Source: Candidatus Poribacteria bacterium
GTDB taxonomy: Bacteria > Poribacteria > WGA-4E > WGA-3G
Length of the DNA stretch: 64,000 bases
NCBI GenBank assembly: GCA_022827185.1
Contig: JAJDTM010000013.1
Coordinates: 1-64,000, forward strand
Direction of reading: 5' to 3'
The notes beneath the pieces were generated by a model. It saw only the letters and a program-made list of their open reading frames with translations. It ran no database searches and was not told the DNA's origin. Below, one piece after another: positions 33,731-42,358 of this stretch (positions are counted from its first letter, which is position 1; each line of letters opens with the position of its first letter). Both the position numbers and the translations under genes were made by a program.

Positions 33731-34783
33731 TTAGTTCCATCGCACGCCTGTGGGGATAATGCCGACATCTTCACCGCGGTGCATTGCTTCGGCGGCATCA
33801 AGGATACTCGCTAAGTCATGTTGCGGTTCATAGTCCAATAGCGTTTTGATTTTGCTTAAATCAAATTCAAAATGGAGGGGTTGTGGGAGTTGGACATCAA
33901 CGAAATCCATCTGGTAGCGTTCAGATAGGTATGGCGCGACCTCTTCGTGTTTGAAAACGCCGTTCCCACCGAGTGTGAATTCTTCGCCGACAGCGGCATC
34001 CTTTTCAATCCCTAAAACCAACCCTTGCACAATGTCTCGGACATCGGTGAAATGTTCTTTATAGGGTTGTCCGTTAGGATTACGCTTGAGTATGAACTTC
34101 TCTTGTCCGTCCCAGAGGTTTTTGACGGTCTCAGCTGTTTTTAATTCAGCCGGATCGTCGCCTTTATAATTCTTGTATCGGTTGTAAATATTACTAAAGA
34201 CAAACAGTTTTGGTAAATTGTCTTCATTGAGGAATTCACTCGGCTCGATAACAGTTGTGAACCGGAAAACTGTGGAAGGTACGCCGTATTGGTGGTGATA
34301 GGTCATGCACAATTCCTCGCCGATCCACTTGGTAAGAAAATAGGGCATGTGATGGTATTTAGCGACCATATTCTCGGTGATCGGTTTATCGAAAAATCTG
34401 CCTTTCTCAGTGAGTTCCCAATAGATCGCTTCGGTACAGGCATAAACGAGACGATGGATGTTCGGATTGAACTCGCGGATACATTCCAAAATGTTGAGGG
34501 TTCCCATGCCATTAATCGCTAAATATTGGCGGTTATCAAAGGGCCCCCCAAAAGCAGCAGCAATATGATAGATGGCATCAACACCTTCAACGGCTTTTTT
34601 AACGTCCTCGTATTCGCGCAAGTCGCCGAGGACGGTCTCAACGCGTTCGGTGCCGTCCCATTTTCCGACCCGATTGACATCACCCGGATAGACGAAACTG
34701 CGGATCTCGTGTCCTTTTTCGAGTAATTTTTTGACGAGGTTCGATCCGATGCGCCCCGTGCCACCTGTGACTAAAATTTTCAT
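33731..34783 (-). CDS. NAD-dependent epimerase/dehydratase (extended SDR)
   Basis: A 350-residue Rossmann enzyme. VTGGTGRIGSNLV binds NAD (residues 5-17), GDLREYEDVKKAVEGVDAIYHIAA follows, and the catalytic Tyr/Lys is in PYFLTKWIGEELC (about 150). C-terminal FTDVRDIVQGLVLGIEK is typical of UDP-sugar epimerases. The sugar substrate is unknown. ATG 34781-34783 is preceded by CCGCAAGGTAAATTAAAAAT, the tail of the repeated leader element. Confidence 0.92.
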   Translation of the reverse strand: MKILVTGGTGRIGSNLVKKLLEKGHEIRSFVYPGDVNRVGKWDGTERVETVLGDLREYEDVKKAVEGVDAIYHIAAAFGGPFDNRQYLAINGMGTLNILECIREFNPNIHRLVYACTEAIYWELTEKGRFFDKPITENMVAKYHHMPYFLTKWIGEELCMTYHHQYGVPSTVFRFTTVIEPSEFLNEDNLPKLFVFSNIYNRYKNYKGDDPAELKTAETVKNLWDGQEKFILKRNPNGQPYKEHFTDVRDIVQGLVLGIEKDAAVGEEFTLGGNGVFKHEEVAPYLSERYQMDFVDVQLPQPLHFEFDLSKIKTLLDYEPQHDLASILDAAEAMHRGEDVGIIPTGVRWN

Positions 34784-34875
34784 ATTTTTAATTTACCTTG
34801 CGGAGTGATAAGCGTAGTTTCATGTTTGATGTCCCTTTGCATGGAGCCAGCGTGGTACGTTGTTTGCGCTTACGT
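34784..34875 (-). promoter_or_regulatory. Diverged leader element before the SDR gene
   Basis: The end matches the other copies (CTCCGCAAGGTAAATTAAAAAT then ATG). The upstream half has lost the invariant loop and covarying stem; it reads GTACCACGCTGGCTCCATGC. A small frame beginning at that ATG ends in a TGA that overlaps the gene's ATG (ATGA). Confidence 0.45.
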
Positions 34876-34924
34876 TTTCGAGAACATTTTTCTAATTCTC
34901 TTTCACGAACTTTCCAAGGATAGG

Positions 34925-36553
34925 TTAAAAAGTAACCGCATATCCATCAGTTCTTGGGTCGGAACCGCCGATAAGCGCGCCAGATTCGGGATGAACCATG
35001 ATAGCCTGCGCGCTTCCCGGACCGCCCCAATCCCCCAGCATTTGGAGTTCATGTCCCCTCGCCGCTAACCCGTCCTTAGTATCGGAGGCGAATCGGTTCT
35101 CTAACTGGAGGTCATTCGAGCAGGTGTGAGGGATGGTCGATTCCATGGGATTCTGTAGACTGCGCCAGCGCGGTGCAGAGACCGCTTCTTGCGGTGTCAT
35201 TCCGAAATCAACAATATGCGTAACGAGTTGTAGATTCGTCTGGACCTGTGTATCTGCACCAGGTGTGCCACACGCCAAGAAGGGTTGACCGTCTTTCGTG
35301 ACGATGACGGGGTTCATGGTGTGTCGGACGCGTTTGCCCGGTATCAAGCAATTCGGATGTTCCTCTTCCAGATGCCAATACGTCATGCGATTGTTTAAGA
35401 GGACACCCGTATCTCCAGCAACCAGACTGGAGCCAAATCCTGATTGGATACTTTGTAGGACACAGACGAGGTTTCCCGCGCGGTCTGCGGTGCAGAAACA
35501 GGTTGTATCTTCGTGTGCTTCTGGACCACCGGCTGGCACATCAAAAGCTGCCTTCTCTAAATCAATTCGTTCGGCTTGTTCAGCGGCGTAGGCTTTAGAC
35601 AACATCCCCTCGATCGGGATATCCACCCAATCGGGGTCTGCCATGTATTTTTCACGGTCAGCAAAGGCGAGTTTTTTCGCTTCAACCATCAGATGCACGC
35701 TTTCAGGGGTATTGCATCCCAAGGCTTGCAAATCGAATAGTTCAACCATATTCAATTCTTGAAGTAAGATATGCCCGCTTGAATTAGGCGGCATCTCATA
35801 GACTTCGTATCCGCGGTAATTGACATGTATCGGTTCAGCCCAGTGTGCGTGAAAGTCAGCGAGATCCTCAGCGGTCAAGAGTCCATCGTAGGCGCGGCTG
35901 AATTCACCGATAGCCTTAGCGATTTCACCCTTGTAGAATATATCTCTGCCATGCTTCGCGATCTTTCGGAGTGTAGCACCGAGATTGGGGTTGGCGATGA
36001 ACTGACCGGCGGGGATGGGTTCACCTTCGTTTGTAAAGATCGCGCGGCTATCTGGTTCGGCGGCGAAACGTTCGTTCTCACCTCTAAGTCCACCAGCAAG
36101 TCTATGACTGACAGGAAATCCGTCTTCACAGAGCGAAATTGCGGGTGCGAAAACATCCTCTAACTTTAGGGTGCCATAACGCTCGTGTGCAAGGAGCCAT
36201 GCGTCAACGATCCCTGGTACCGAAACACTCCGTATCCCTTTCATCGGGATTCCACCGTCTTTGAGGTATGTTTCTCGAGTTGCGGCACGGGGTGCGGGTC
36301 CAGTTCCATTCACCGCTTCGACCTTCCCAGTTTCCGCCCAATAGATGAGAATGAAGCCGTCGCCGCCGAGTCCAGAACCAGCAGGTTCAACCATACCGAG
36401 AGCGACAGCGGTTGCGATTGCGGCATCAACGGCGTTGCCGCCTGCCATCATTGTCTGAATGCCTGCCTGCGAGGCAAGCACGTGTCCAGAAGTAACCATT
36501 CCGTTCCTACCCATCACAGATGGACGGAACGCTGAGCCGTGTGGAGATTGCAT
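34925..36553 (-). CDS. ggt: Gamma-glutamyltransferase family protein
   Basis: A 542-residue Ntn-hydrolase precursor. The N-terminal part has GNAVDAAIATAVALGMVEPAGSGLGGDGF. The autocleavage/nucleophile Thr lies in HEDTTCFCTADRAGNLVCVL, followed by GFGSSLVAGDTGVLLNNRM, which matches the small subunit. It should cleave itself and transfer or hydrolyse gamma-glutamyl bonds. No signal peptide is visible from the chosen ATG at 36551-36553, unlike most periplasmic homologues. The ATG follows the leader element by 10 nt from GCAAGG. Confidence 0.9.
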   Translation of the reverse strand: MQSPHGSAFRPSVMGRNGMVTSGHVLASQAGIQTMMAGGNAVDAAIATAVALGMVEPAGSGLGGDGFILIYWAETGKVEAVNGTGPAPRAATRETYLKDGGIPMKGIRSVSVPGIVDAWLLAHERYGTLKLEDVFAPAISLCEDGFPVSHRLAGGLRGENERFAAEPDSRAIFTNEGEPIPAGQFIANPNLGATLRKIAKHGRDIFYKGEIAKAIGEFSRAYDGLLTAEDLADFHAHWAEPIHVNYRGYEVYEMPPNSSGHILLQELNMVELFDLQALGCNTPESVHLMVEAKKLAFADREKYMADPDWVDIPIEGMLSKAYAAEQAERIDLEKAAFDVPAGGPEAHEDTTCFCTADRAGNLVCVLQSIQSGFGSSLVAGDTGVLLNNRMTYWHLEEEHPNCLIPGKRVRHTMNPVIVTKDGQPFLACGTPGADTQVQTNLQLVTHIVDFGMTPQEAVSAPRWRSLQNPMESTIPHTCSNDLQLENRFASDTKDGLAARGHELQMLGDWGGPGSAQAIMVHPESGALIGGSDPRTDGYAVTF

Positions 36554-36641
36554 GTTTTTAAATTTCCTTGCGGTTCGTTCAGGTGAACTTGATATTTGAT
36601 GTTCTCCCCGTATATCCGTCCTCCATTTCATTACGGACTAC
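36554..36641 (-). promoter_or_regulatory. Repeated 5' leader element, copy at ggt
   Basis: On the minus strand GTA, stem GTCC (36635-36638 complement), loop GTAATGAAATGGA, stem GGAC (36618-36621 complement), GGATATACGG, a GTTCACCTGAAC mini-hairpin and CGAACCGCAAGG before the ggt ATG. The small frame starting in the loop (ATG GAG GAC GGA TAT) ends in TGA before the Shine-Dalgarno. Confidence 0.72.
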
Positions 36642-36659
36642 ATGCTTTTTCAAACAGGA

Positions 36660-36760
36660 AGAAGACAGGTTTGAGATCGGTTCGTTCAGGTAGGTTTAAC
36701 CTTTGATGTTCCTCCCGTACATCCAAAGAAACGCCAAGCAAAACCTCCCCATTTCATTAG
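36660..36760 (-). repeat. Partial leader element after the Gfo/Idh gene
   Basis: On the minus strand the Gfo/Idh stop codon is part of CCTAATGAAATGGGGAGG, resembling the loop of the leader element with a weak CCT/AGG stem, followed by GTACGGGAGGAACATCAAAG and CTGAACGAACCG. It lacks the terminal GCAAGG and has no gene start next to it, so it is a degraded tandem copy before the ggt leader. Confidence 0.55.
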
Positions 36761-37824
36761 GCAAGCATTTTTTTGGCGAACGCTTCGACATCAACGCGTG
36801 CATGTGTTCGCGCCGATTCGTTGCATGCTTCCATCAGTATCCATGTGCCGAGGGTTGTGTCCTGCATCCAGTCTCGATCGGTGCCGTTGGCAATCGCTTG
36901 TGCGAAGGCATCGAATTGGAGTCTGTCGTCTTCTATGAGTCCTGCGTGTAGGTCTTGGAGGTTTAAATCTTCAATCGTTTTGCCGAGTCGGGAGAGTTGA
37001 AGATGCCCAGCGTCTCGTCGGAGGTCGCCATTTTCACCGTGGAAAGTCCAGTGTCCACTCCAACCGAAGCCCCCGGTATGTCCTGCGCGCGTTCCAGCGT
37101 AAGAGAACGGTGCGCCGTTTGCGTACTCCATAAGCGCGTTGCCACCGGCGGTTCCCCAAGCGTCAATTTGCCCAAGTTCGGGATCACGACGGTTATGGAC
37201 ATGCGCCGTGACGTATTTCGGGAGTCCTTTTGCGGCGACAAGTTGATCGAGTTGATGGCTCGTGCCAGCGTGGAAGAAAAGCCCATCTACATAAGCATCG
37301 GGTTGCCGGGAATCTGGTCCGGTGTATAGGTTTTGGCGAATCCAGAATCGACATTCACCGGCTAACATTTCACCGATACCGCCATCTTCGCGGAGCCATT
37401 CCCGCATTTTCGCGGCGGCTGGGTTCCAGCGTTTGTTCTGCCCTTGAACGAGCATTAAACCGGGATTCGCGTTATGTGCGCGGCTAATGTCGTGGAATTC
37501 TGCCTGTGTTGTCGCGATCGGTTTGACACAAAGCGTATGCATACCGAGATTCAGGCTTTCGACGATTAACTTGGCATGAACAGTTGTGGAAGCATAGATA
37601 AGGCATGCTTGGGCATTGTGTTTCTCTTTCGCCTCGGTTATGGTCGTGTAGATACGATCTGTTAAGCCTTCAGGTGCATCGTTTATTGATGCTACACCTT
37701 CGCGTGCGGCTTCAAGGTTGATGTCCACACAGGCGATAGGTTCTAACCCGTGCGAGTTGACCTGTGCTTGTAGGCGACCGTGCGCGAAATGGGTGCATCC
37801 CACATGAATTGTTGGGATAGGCAT
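36757..37824 (-). CDS. Gfo/Idh/MocA-family oxidoreductase
   Basis: A 355-residue NAD(P)-dependent oxidoreductase. The N-terminal Rossmann segment runs from IPTIHVGCTHFAHGRL to ACVDINLEAAREG; YASTTVHAKLIVESLNLGMHTLCVKPIATT carries the KP motif (Glu replaced by Val in EKP). The C-terminal sheet domain has FFHAGTSHQLDQL. Sugar or inositol substrate unknown. Start ATG 37822-37824 with AAGGAG 8 nt upstream. It lies 34 nt after the PmoA-like gene, so the two form an operon. Confidence 0.9.
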   Translation of the reverse strand: MPIPTIHVGCTHFAHGRLQAQVNSHGLEPIACVDINLEAAREGVASINDAPEGLTDRIYTTITEAKEKHNAQACLIYASTTVHAKLIVESLNLGMHTLCVKPIATTQAEFHDISRAHNANPGLMLVQGQNKRWNPAAAKMREWLREDGGIGEMLAGECRFWIRQNLYTGPDSRQPDAYVDGLFFHAGTSHQLDQLVAAKGLPKYVTAHVHNRRDPELGQIDAWGTAGGNALMEYANGAPFSYAGTRAGHTGGFGWSGHWTFHGENGDLRRDAGHLQLSRLGKTIEDLNLQDLHAGLIEDDRLQFDAFAQAIANGTDRDWMQDTTLGTWILMEACNESARTHARVDVEAFAKKMLA

Positions 37825-37858
37825 TCGTGGATCTCCTTGATTTGGTATGAATTTTCGG

Positions 37859-39013
37859 TCAGGAAACCTCAACAGCAGGTGGGTTGATGAAATCGTGGTA
37901 TTTCTGTGCTACTTTCCCATGGGTTGCATCGCCAGCGTGGATAAGGACACGGAAACGGAAGTGCATCTCTTCACCCTGTTTAAGCGTGTAGGAACCGTCT
38001 TTGGCGGGGTCTTTTTCAAAGGTGCCACTCCCGAAAATGTTGGTTCCCATTAACCCGTAGTTACGCACGTGCCAATACGTCGGATAGCGTGGGTTGGAAA
38101 TATGATCAAACACAGCGATCCCCACATGCGTTTCGTCAACAACACCAGAATAATCACACCAATTCGCACGTTTACCCCAAGTTTCCGGCTGATTGATACC
38201 CCCGAAAGCATTCTCTATCTTCCCACCATCCGAAGCGTTCATCGAGGGGTGTACCCGAACTGTGATAATACCGCCCTCCTTGGTATCTCCGAAATGGACA
38301 TCTCCTGCGGAAGCGATAAAACTCAGATCTAAGTCAAGAATTGCGGCATCCTCAGGTAGGTTGTAGATACGGAAGTTTTGGTTGTCCGTCATCAATACGT
38401 CCCCTGCCTGTGTCTGCCAATTATTTTCGGTATAAATTCTACCGACGACAGTCCCACCCTGTTTTTGTATGAAGTTTTGATGCACAACTTTTCCGGAATT
38501 GCCGCCTTCACCCCATAGATCCACGTCATTAACCTCGCCATAAGCGACGTAGAGAGAGCGGTGATGCACGTGGTCCTTTGAGATCTCGCTTGTTTCACCG
38601 CGCGTTACTTCGCGTCCATCGGGACCGAGGACGGGGAAGAAATAAGGACGGAATTGCGTTTTCGCGTAGCGAAATGTTGTAAAGTGTCGGTCATTGAGCG
38701 TAACGTCGATAGTTTCGGCTTCTTCGTTTAGCTGAACGCCTGATTCGCCAGCAACGCTTCCTTCCGAAAGGGTATAGGTCCGCGATTCACCGGCGGCGAG
38801 TCCATCGAGTATCCAGTTTAAGGTTGTGATACCCTCCGCGTTGGCGTAGCATTGCGCTGAGATGGTATCACCAGATGCCGTATCTGTTAAGGTGACGGCA
38901 TGATCGTGAAGTTGACTGACACCGGGATGGTCAATGCTGACACTGACCGGACATCCGTCTCGGTCGTGGAAGCCAGCATCGACAGTAAGCGTCGGGAGGT
39001 TCTGATTTGCCAT
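37859..39013 (-). CDS. PmoA-like protein (DUF6807 family)
   Basis: A 384-residue protein of the family annotated as methane oxygenase PmoA-like, unrelated in fold to particulate methane monooxygenase. Characteristic segments are RPYFFPVLGPDGREVTRG, KDHVHHRSLYVAYGEVNDVDLWGE and WCDYSGVVDETHVGIAVFDH. The conserved His cluster suggests a carbohydrate-active or metal-binding role, but none is proven. No signal peptide. Start ATG 39011-39013 with AAGGA 6 nt upstream. It is upstream of and operonic with the Gfo/Idh gene, which supports a sugar-catabolic setting. Confidence 0.85.
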   Translation of the reverse strand: MANQNLPTLTVDAGFHDRDGCPVSVSIDHPGVSQLHDHAVTLTDTASGDTISAQCYANAEGITTLNWILDGLAAGESRTYTLSEGSVAGESGVQLNEEAETIDVTLNDRHFTTFRYAKTQFRPYFFPVLGPDGREVTRGETSEISKDHVHHRSLYVAYGEVNDVDLWGEGGNSGKVVHQNFIQKQGGTVVGRIYTENNWQTQAGDVLMTDNQNFRIYNLPEDAAILDLDLSFIASAGDVHFGDTKEGGIITVRVHPSMNASDGGKIENAFGGINQPETWGKRANWCDYSGVVDETHVGIAVFDHISNPRYPTYWHVRNYGLMGTNIFGSGTFEKDPAKDGSYTLKQGEEMHFRFRVLIHAGDATHGKVAQKYHDFINPPAVEVS

Positions 39014-39147
39014 AAATTTCCTTTTTTGTATCTTGGTTTCTCTCAAAAGTTCGTGTAGGAACGAAGGGTATGGCTCCGTGTTATCGGAGCCATTCAGTTT
39101 TAACTACAGTCTCGTCAATAGGGAACTAAATGGCTCTATCGCGTCCA

Positions 39148-39501
39148 TCAACTCTCCTCAGAAGTTAGCGCGAGGATTCCCTCTTCTTCGCTGTTGTAAG
39201 TCTCAAAAACAGTCATTAAGCGACCGAGGATGAGAAGGTTGCGGATATGTGCGCCGGCGTTGACGAGTGCTGTCCGTCCGCCTTTACGAGAGACGGTCAC
39301 ATTCACAGAGACAAGCGTGCCAAGCCCGCTACTGTCCATACGGGTGACATTCTCAAGATTAAAGATAACCTTTGGAGAATCAAAATGCTCCTCAAGTTCC
39401 TCATTAATCTGTTCCCTAATTTCAGCATTTGCTGCACCGATCATGCGTCCGGTGGGTCGAATAACGATGACCCCTTCTCTTTGACGTATTTCTGCTAACA
39501 T
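39148..39501 (-). CDS. STAS-domain anti-sigma factor antagonist (second copy)
   Basis: A 117-residue STAS domain. The regulatory Ser is in VTRMDSSGLGTLVSVNVT; GRMIGAANAEIREQINEEL is the N-terminal helix region. It has the same architecture and C-terminal signature (RNLLILGRLMTVFETYNSEE) as the protein at 26456-26797 and is clearly paralogous. AAAGGAAAATAG precedes the ATG. Again no partner kinase or phosphatase is next to it. Confidence 0.92.
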   Translation of the reverse strand: MLAEIRQREGVIVIRPTGRMIGAANAEIREQINEELEEHFDSPKVIFNLENVTRMDSSGLGTLVSVNVTVSRKGGRTALVNAGAHIRNLLILGRLMTVFETYNSEEEGILALTSEES

Positions 39502-39584
39502 CTATTTTCCTTTCATGCGTAGTCGCACAATTAACGTATACGGGCTTGCGATTTATGCCCTAACAAAGATATTCCAGTAAATAA

Positions 39585-39707
39585 CACAACTTACGCAGCG
39601 GTTTCAAAACTCCCCTGGTAAAGGGGATTTAAGGGGGTTAAAAACGTTTGAATATCTACTTTGGATGTGCAAAATATCCATTTTCTACTAAATTTGCGTA
39701 AGTCCTA
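39585..39707. mobile_element. MITE family B, diverged copy 3
   Basis: The right end TTGCGTAAGTCCTA (39694-39707) is intact; the left end ACAACTTACGCAG (39586-39598) is partly degraded. The interior holds the inverse of the CCCCTTAAATCC block (AAAGGGGATTTAAGGGGGTT). The flanks share AAATA offset by one base, so the target duplication is not certain. Confidence 0.6.
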
Positions 39708-39757
39708 AAATAATATAGTTGATTTCTGAAATTTTGTCAAGAATTTCAGAAGTTTAC

Positions 39758-41221
39758 CTAACGACCTACAGATGGCTGTGGGGGCCAGTGGAGTCCGCGT
39801 TGGCCGGATAAGGCTCGGTTTGCTGAAGGTCGATACTCACGGTCGGGTAGACCGACAAGTTTGCTATCTTCTATCCATTTTTCGTCGCTGCCGTAGAGCT
39901 CACCGATGAGGAGATCCGTTAATCGCTCAAGGACTTCGGCGTGTGTCGGCGAATTGGCGAGGTCGTTTAGTTCTCGTGGATCCTCTTCGAGATCGAAGAG
40001 TTGTCGGTAGTTGCCGGTGGCGTAGTAGATAAGTTTGAAGCGTCCATCGTGAATCATTCGGGTTGCACTTCCGCCTTCACCACATTCGCCGTACAACCAC
40101 TCCCGTTTTTCGTCGCCTACCATCGGTATCCCGTCCACAGTATCTGGAATGTCGATGCCTGCGAGATGGAGGAGCGTCGGCATGACATCTTGCCATCCGA
40201 CGAGTCGGTCATCAATCCTATGATGTCCTACGCGCTCATCGCCTGCGGTGCCAACGAGAATCATCGGGACGTTGGCGGAATCTTCATAGTAGAGTCGTTT
40301 TGCCCACATCCGATGGTTACCGAGCATATCGCCGTGATCGGATGTGAAAAGCAGAATCGTGTTGTTCAACAAGCCTTCTTCGCGTAAAGTACCGATAACG
40401 ACACGTAACTGATGGTCGATGTGTGTGCAAAGCGCGTAAAAGGCTTGACGTGCCGAACGGACGAGATCTTCATTAAAGTGTTCGTCCTGCTTCTGCCGTC
40501 CTTTTATGGGTAAAGGGAGATCCTCGTTCTGCTGTGCCCATTCGCCATAATACGGCATATCCACGTCAATATTGCGGTACAGGTCCATATAACACTGGAG
40601 CGGTGCTAAAGGTGGATGTGGGTGGCAATAGGAGAGATACCAGAATCCGGGACGGGTTGGGTCTCGACGTTTAATCATCCGCACCATCTGTTGGGTGCTC
40701 CAGTTCGTAACGTGGCAATCTTCGGGGAGATGCCAAGGGCGGTTGAGGTAATCGTTATTGCACATCCCGTGTGCGAATTGCTGACCGGCATAGCCTCTAT
40801 CGCCGAGGAAGAGTTCATAGTCGTCAATCGCGCCGTATTGTAATCTGCCTTCCTCACCTAACAGTACATCGTCAAATCCGATGCGGTCGCGTTGGGGATA
40901 GACGTGCAGCTTGCCGACAGCGTAGGCTTGGTATCCTGCATCTCGGAACGTCTGCGCGATTGTCGGTAGTCCATCTATTCCCATGTGATCGTTGAAAACG
41001 CGGTCTTTGTGGGTCCGTGTTGTTGCGCCGGTCATCAAGGTTTTTCGTGCGGGGACGCAGACGGGGCATTCGCTGTATCCGCGTGTGAAGCGGGTGCCGG
41101 CTCGTGCGAGCGTATCCAGCGTCGGTGTTTGAATGGCGGGATGTCCGCTGACACCCAAAAGCGAGTTGGGCCAATGGTCAGTTGAGATGAGCAGAACGTG
41201 TGGTTTGTCAGCCATGGTCAT
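39758..41221 (-). CDS. Sulfatase (type I, formylglycine)
   Basis: A 487-residue alkaline-phosphatase-fold sulfatase. ISTDHWPNS carries the first metal Asp pair; the activation motif CVPAR (in SECPVCVPARKTLMTG, residues about 52-67) has the Cys to be converted to formylglycine; TSDHGDMLGNHRMWAK holds the second metal site. No signal peptide, so cytosolic or exported by an unseen route. The sulfated substrate is unknown. ATG 41219-41221 has AAGGAG 4 nt upstream. No maturase gene is present in the window. Confidence 0.93.
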   Translation of the reverse strand: MTMADKPHVLLISTDHWPNSLLGVSGHPAIQTPTLDTLARAGTRFTRGYSECPVCVPARKTLMTGATTRTHKDRVFNDHMGIDGLPTIAQTFRDAGYQAYAVGKLHVYPQRDRIGFDDVLLGEEGRLQYGAIDDYELFLGDRGYAGQQFAHGMCNNDYLNRPWHLPEDCHVTNWSTQQMVRMIKRRDPTRPGFWYLSYCHPHPPLAPLQCYMDLYRNIDVDMPYYGEWAQQNEDLPLPIKGRQKQDEHFNEDLVRSARQAFYALCTHIDHQLRVVIGTLREEGLLNNTILLFTSDHGDMLGNHRMWAKRLYYEDSANVPMILVGTAGDERVGHHRIDDRLVGWQDVMPTLLHLAGIDIPDTVDGIPMVGDEKREWLYGECGEGGSATRMIHDGRFKLIYYATGNYRQLFDLEEDPRELNDLANSPTHAEVLERLTDLLIGELYGSDEKWIEDSKLVGLPDREYRPSANRALSGQRGLHWPPQPSVGR

Positions 41222-41242
41222 CTAACTCCTTTTTAAGGGTGT

Positions 41243-41507
41243 ATGCGTATTGCTCTGATGAATACCAGATATGATAGAACATATACGCATACGTATGATA
41301 TAGGTAATTCCCCTTTCGGGGTGTGTATTGCCCCATCCAGATCACGGTATCCGAGAGGAATCAGACTTGGGGAGCATCCGAAACATCGTGCTGGCTGCCA
41401 CACCAAGATACCGCGATATATGACTGTAGAAAACTGTTTAACTTGTGGGTCCCCGTGTGGCTACGGATGTTCACAAGCCCAAGTCTTTAGACTTGGGTAG
41501 TTGACTC
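41243..41507 (+). mobile_element. IS200/IS605-type 3' remnant with omega-RNA-like end
   Basis: The segment ends with the hairpin AGCCCAAGTCTTTAGACTTG followed by GGTAGTTGACT, a typical right end of IS605-group elements where the TnpB guide RNA (omega-RNA) scaffold lies. Upstream, CCGAGAGGAATCAGACTTGG is also of the kind seen in omega-RNA scaffolds. Only an 85-codon frame (41243-41500) remains, with a CxxCxxPCGYGC-like Cys cluster near its end; there is no tnpB or tnpA body. It is best read as a non-autonomous or decayed IS605 derivative. Confidence 0.55.
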
Positions 41508-41510
41508 CTT

Positions 41511-42239
41511 TTAGCGATCGTAGCGTGCGAAATAGAAAGTTTTGAGGGGTTCATCCGTGTCATTGATTAGGCTCTGCCCTGGGTTTGAGGAAGCTACAGA
41601 GACGGCATCACCCGGCATTTGTCGGTATACATTCCTACTGACAACGTGGATGCCGTTGCCTTCAAGCATATACCATACCTCGTCCATATCGGGACCGTGA
41701 CCGTGTGTATCAGGCGTTTGCATGGCTTCAATCCGCACCATCAGTACGGAGTGGAGTGTCACCAAGCCGTCGTCCGGACCGAAAATCGGATGTACGAGAT
41801 GCGTCCAATGTCCCTGTCCCAACGGGCGTTCGCGATAGTTTCGGATGAGTGCGTCCTTGCGTGGTGCCTCTATGCCGTCCGAAAGGACCTCTTCCAACAT
41901 CAAAAATTCCAGCGGTGTGTTCTCCGAGTTACTCAAAACATGGGTAAGTCCGGGTGGTACAAGGATAGCGTCCCCTTCCGTAACCTGCTGCTTCAAGTCT
42001 CCTGCTTCAAATGTGCCAGCACCGTCAACGATATAAAAAATAAGCTGCCGGTCATCGAGTGCGGTGGGGACTGAGGCAATCTTCGGTTCAAGGTAGCACC
42101 GAGAAAAGCTATCGACATATCTTAGGATTGCGCCCTCTTTGTCTGTGGCGTCTTCTGTACGTTTGCTAAAAATCTCGCGTTTAATGATGTTGCCGTGTGT
42201 TAGGCTTGAAGGACTCTGTAACCAATGCCGCATATACAT
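41511..42239 (-). CDS. Bicupin-domain protein
   Basis: A 242-residue protein with two cupin folds: QLIFYIVDGAGTFEAGD with VPPGLTHVLSN (about residues 80-130), and HGHGPDMDEVWYMLEGNGIHV with MPGDAVSVASSNPGQSLIN (about 185-230). The second domain keeps His and Glu ligands; the first is poorer in them. Enzymatic role unknown. Start ATG 42237-42239 (MYMRHWLQ) with GGAGG 8 nt upstream. Confidence 0.82.
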   Translation of the reverse strand: MYMRHWLQSPSSLTHGNIIKREIFSKRTEDATDKEGAILRYVDSFSRCYLEPKIASVPTALDDRQLIFYIVDGAGTFEAGDLKQQVTEGDAILVPPGLTHVLSNSENTPLEFLMLEEVLSDGIEAPRKDALIRNYRERPLGQGHWTHLVHPIFGPDDGLVTLHSVLMVRIEAMQTPDTHGHGPDMDEVWYMLEGNGIHVVSRNVYRQMPGDAVSVASSNPGQSLINDTDEPLKTFYFARYDR

Positions 42240-42358
42240 TTGAGTTACCTCCGATGTGTATATCAATTGGATAGAGAATGCTCTCAAAATTTGATTCGCA
42301 TCATTCGCATCATCTTATCAGAAGATTTGACAATTGGCAAGGGAAAAGTTTTAGAAGT

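Noticed and set aside
37859..39013. Particulate methane monooxygenase subunit
   Set aside because: The PmoA-like name in this family is historical; the sequence is a soluble His-rich protein without transmembrane helices or pmoB/pmoC neighbours.
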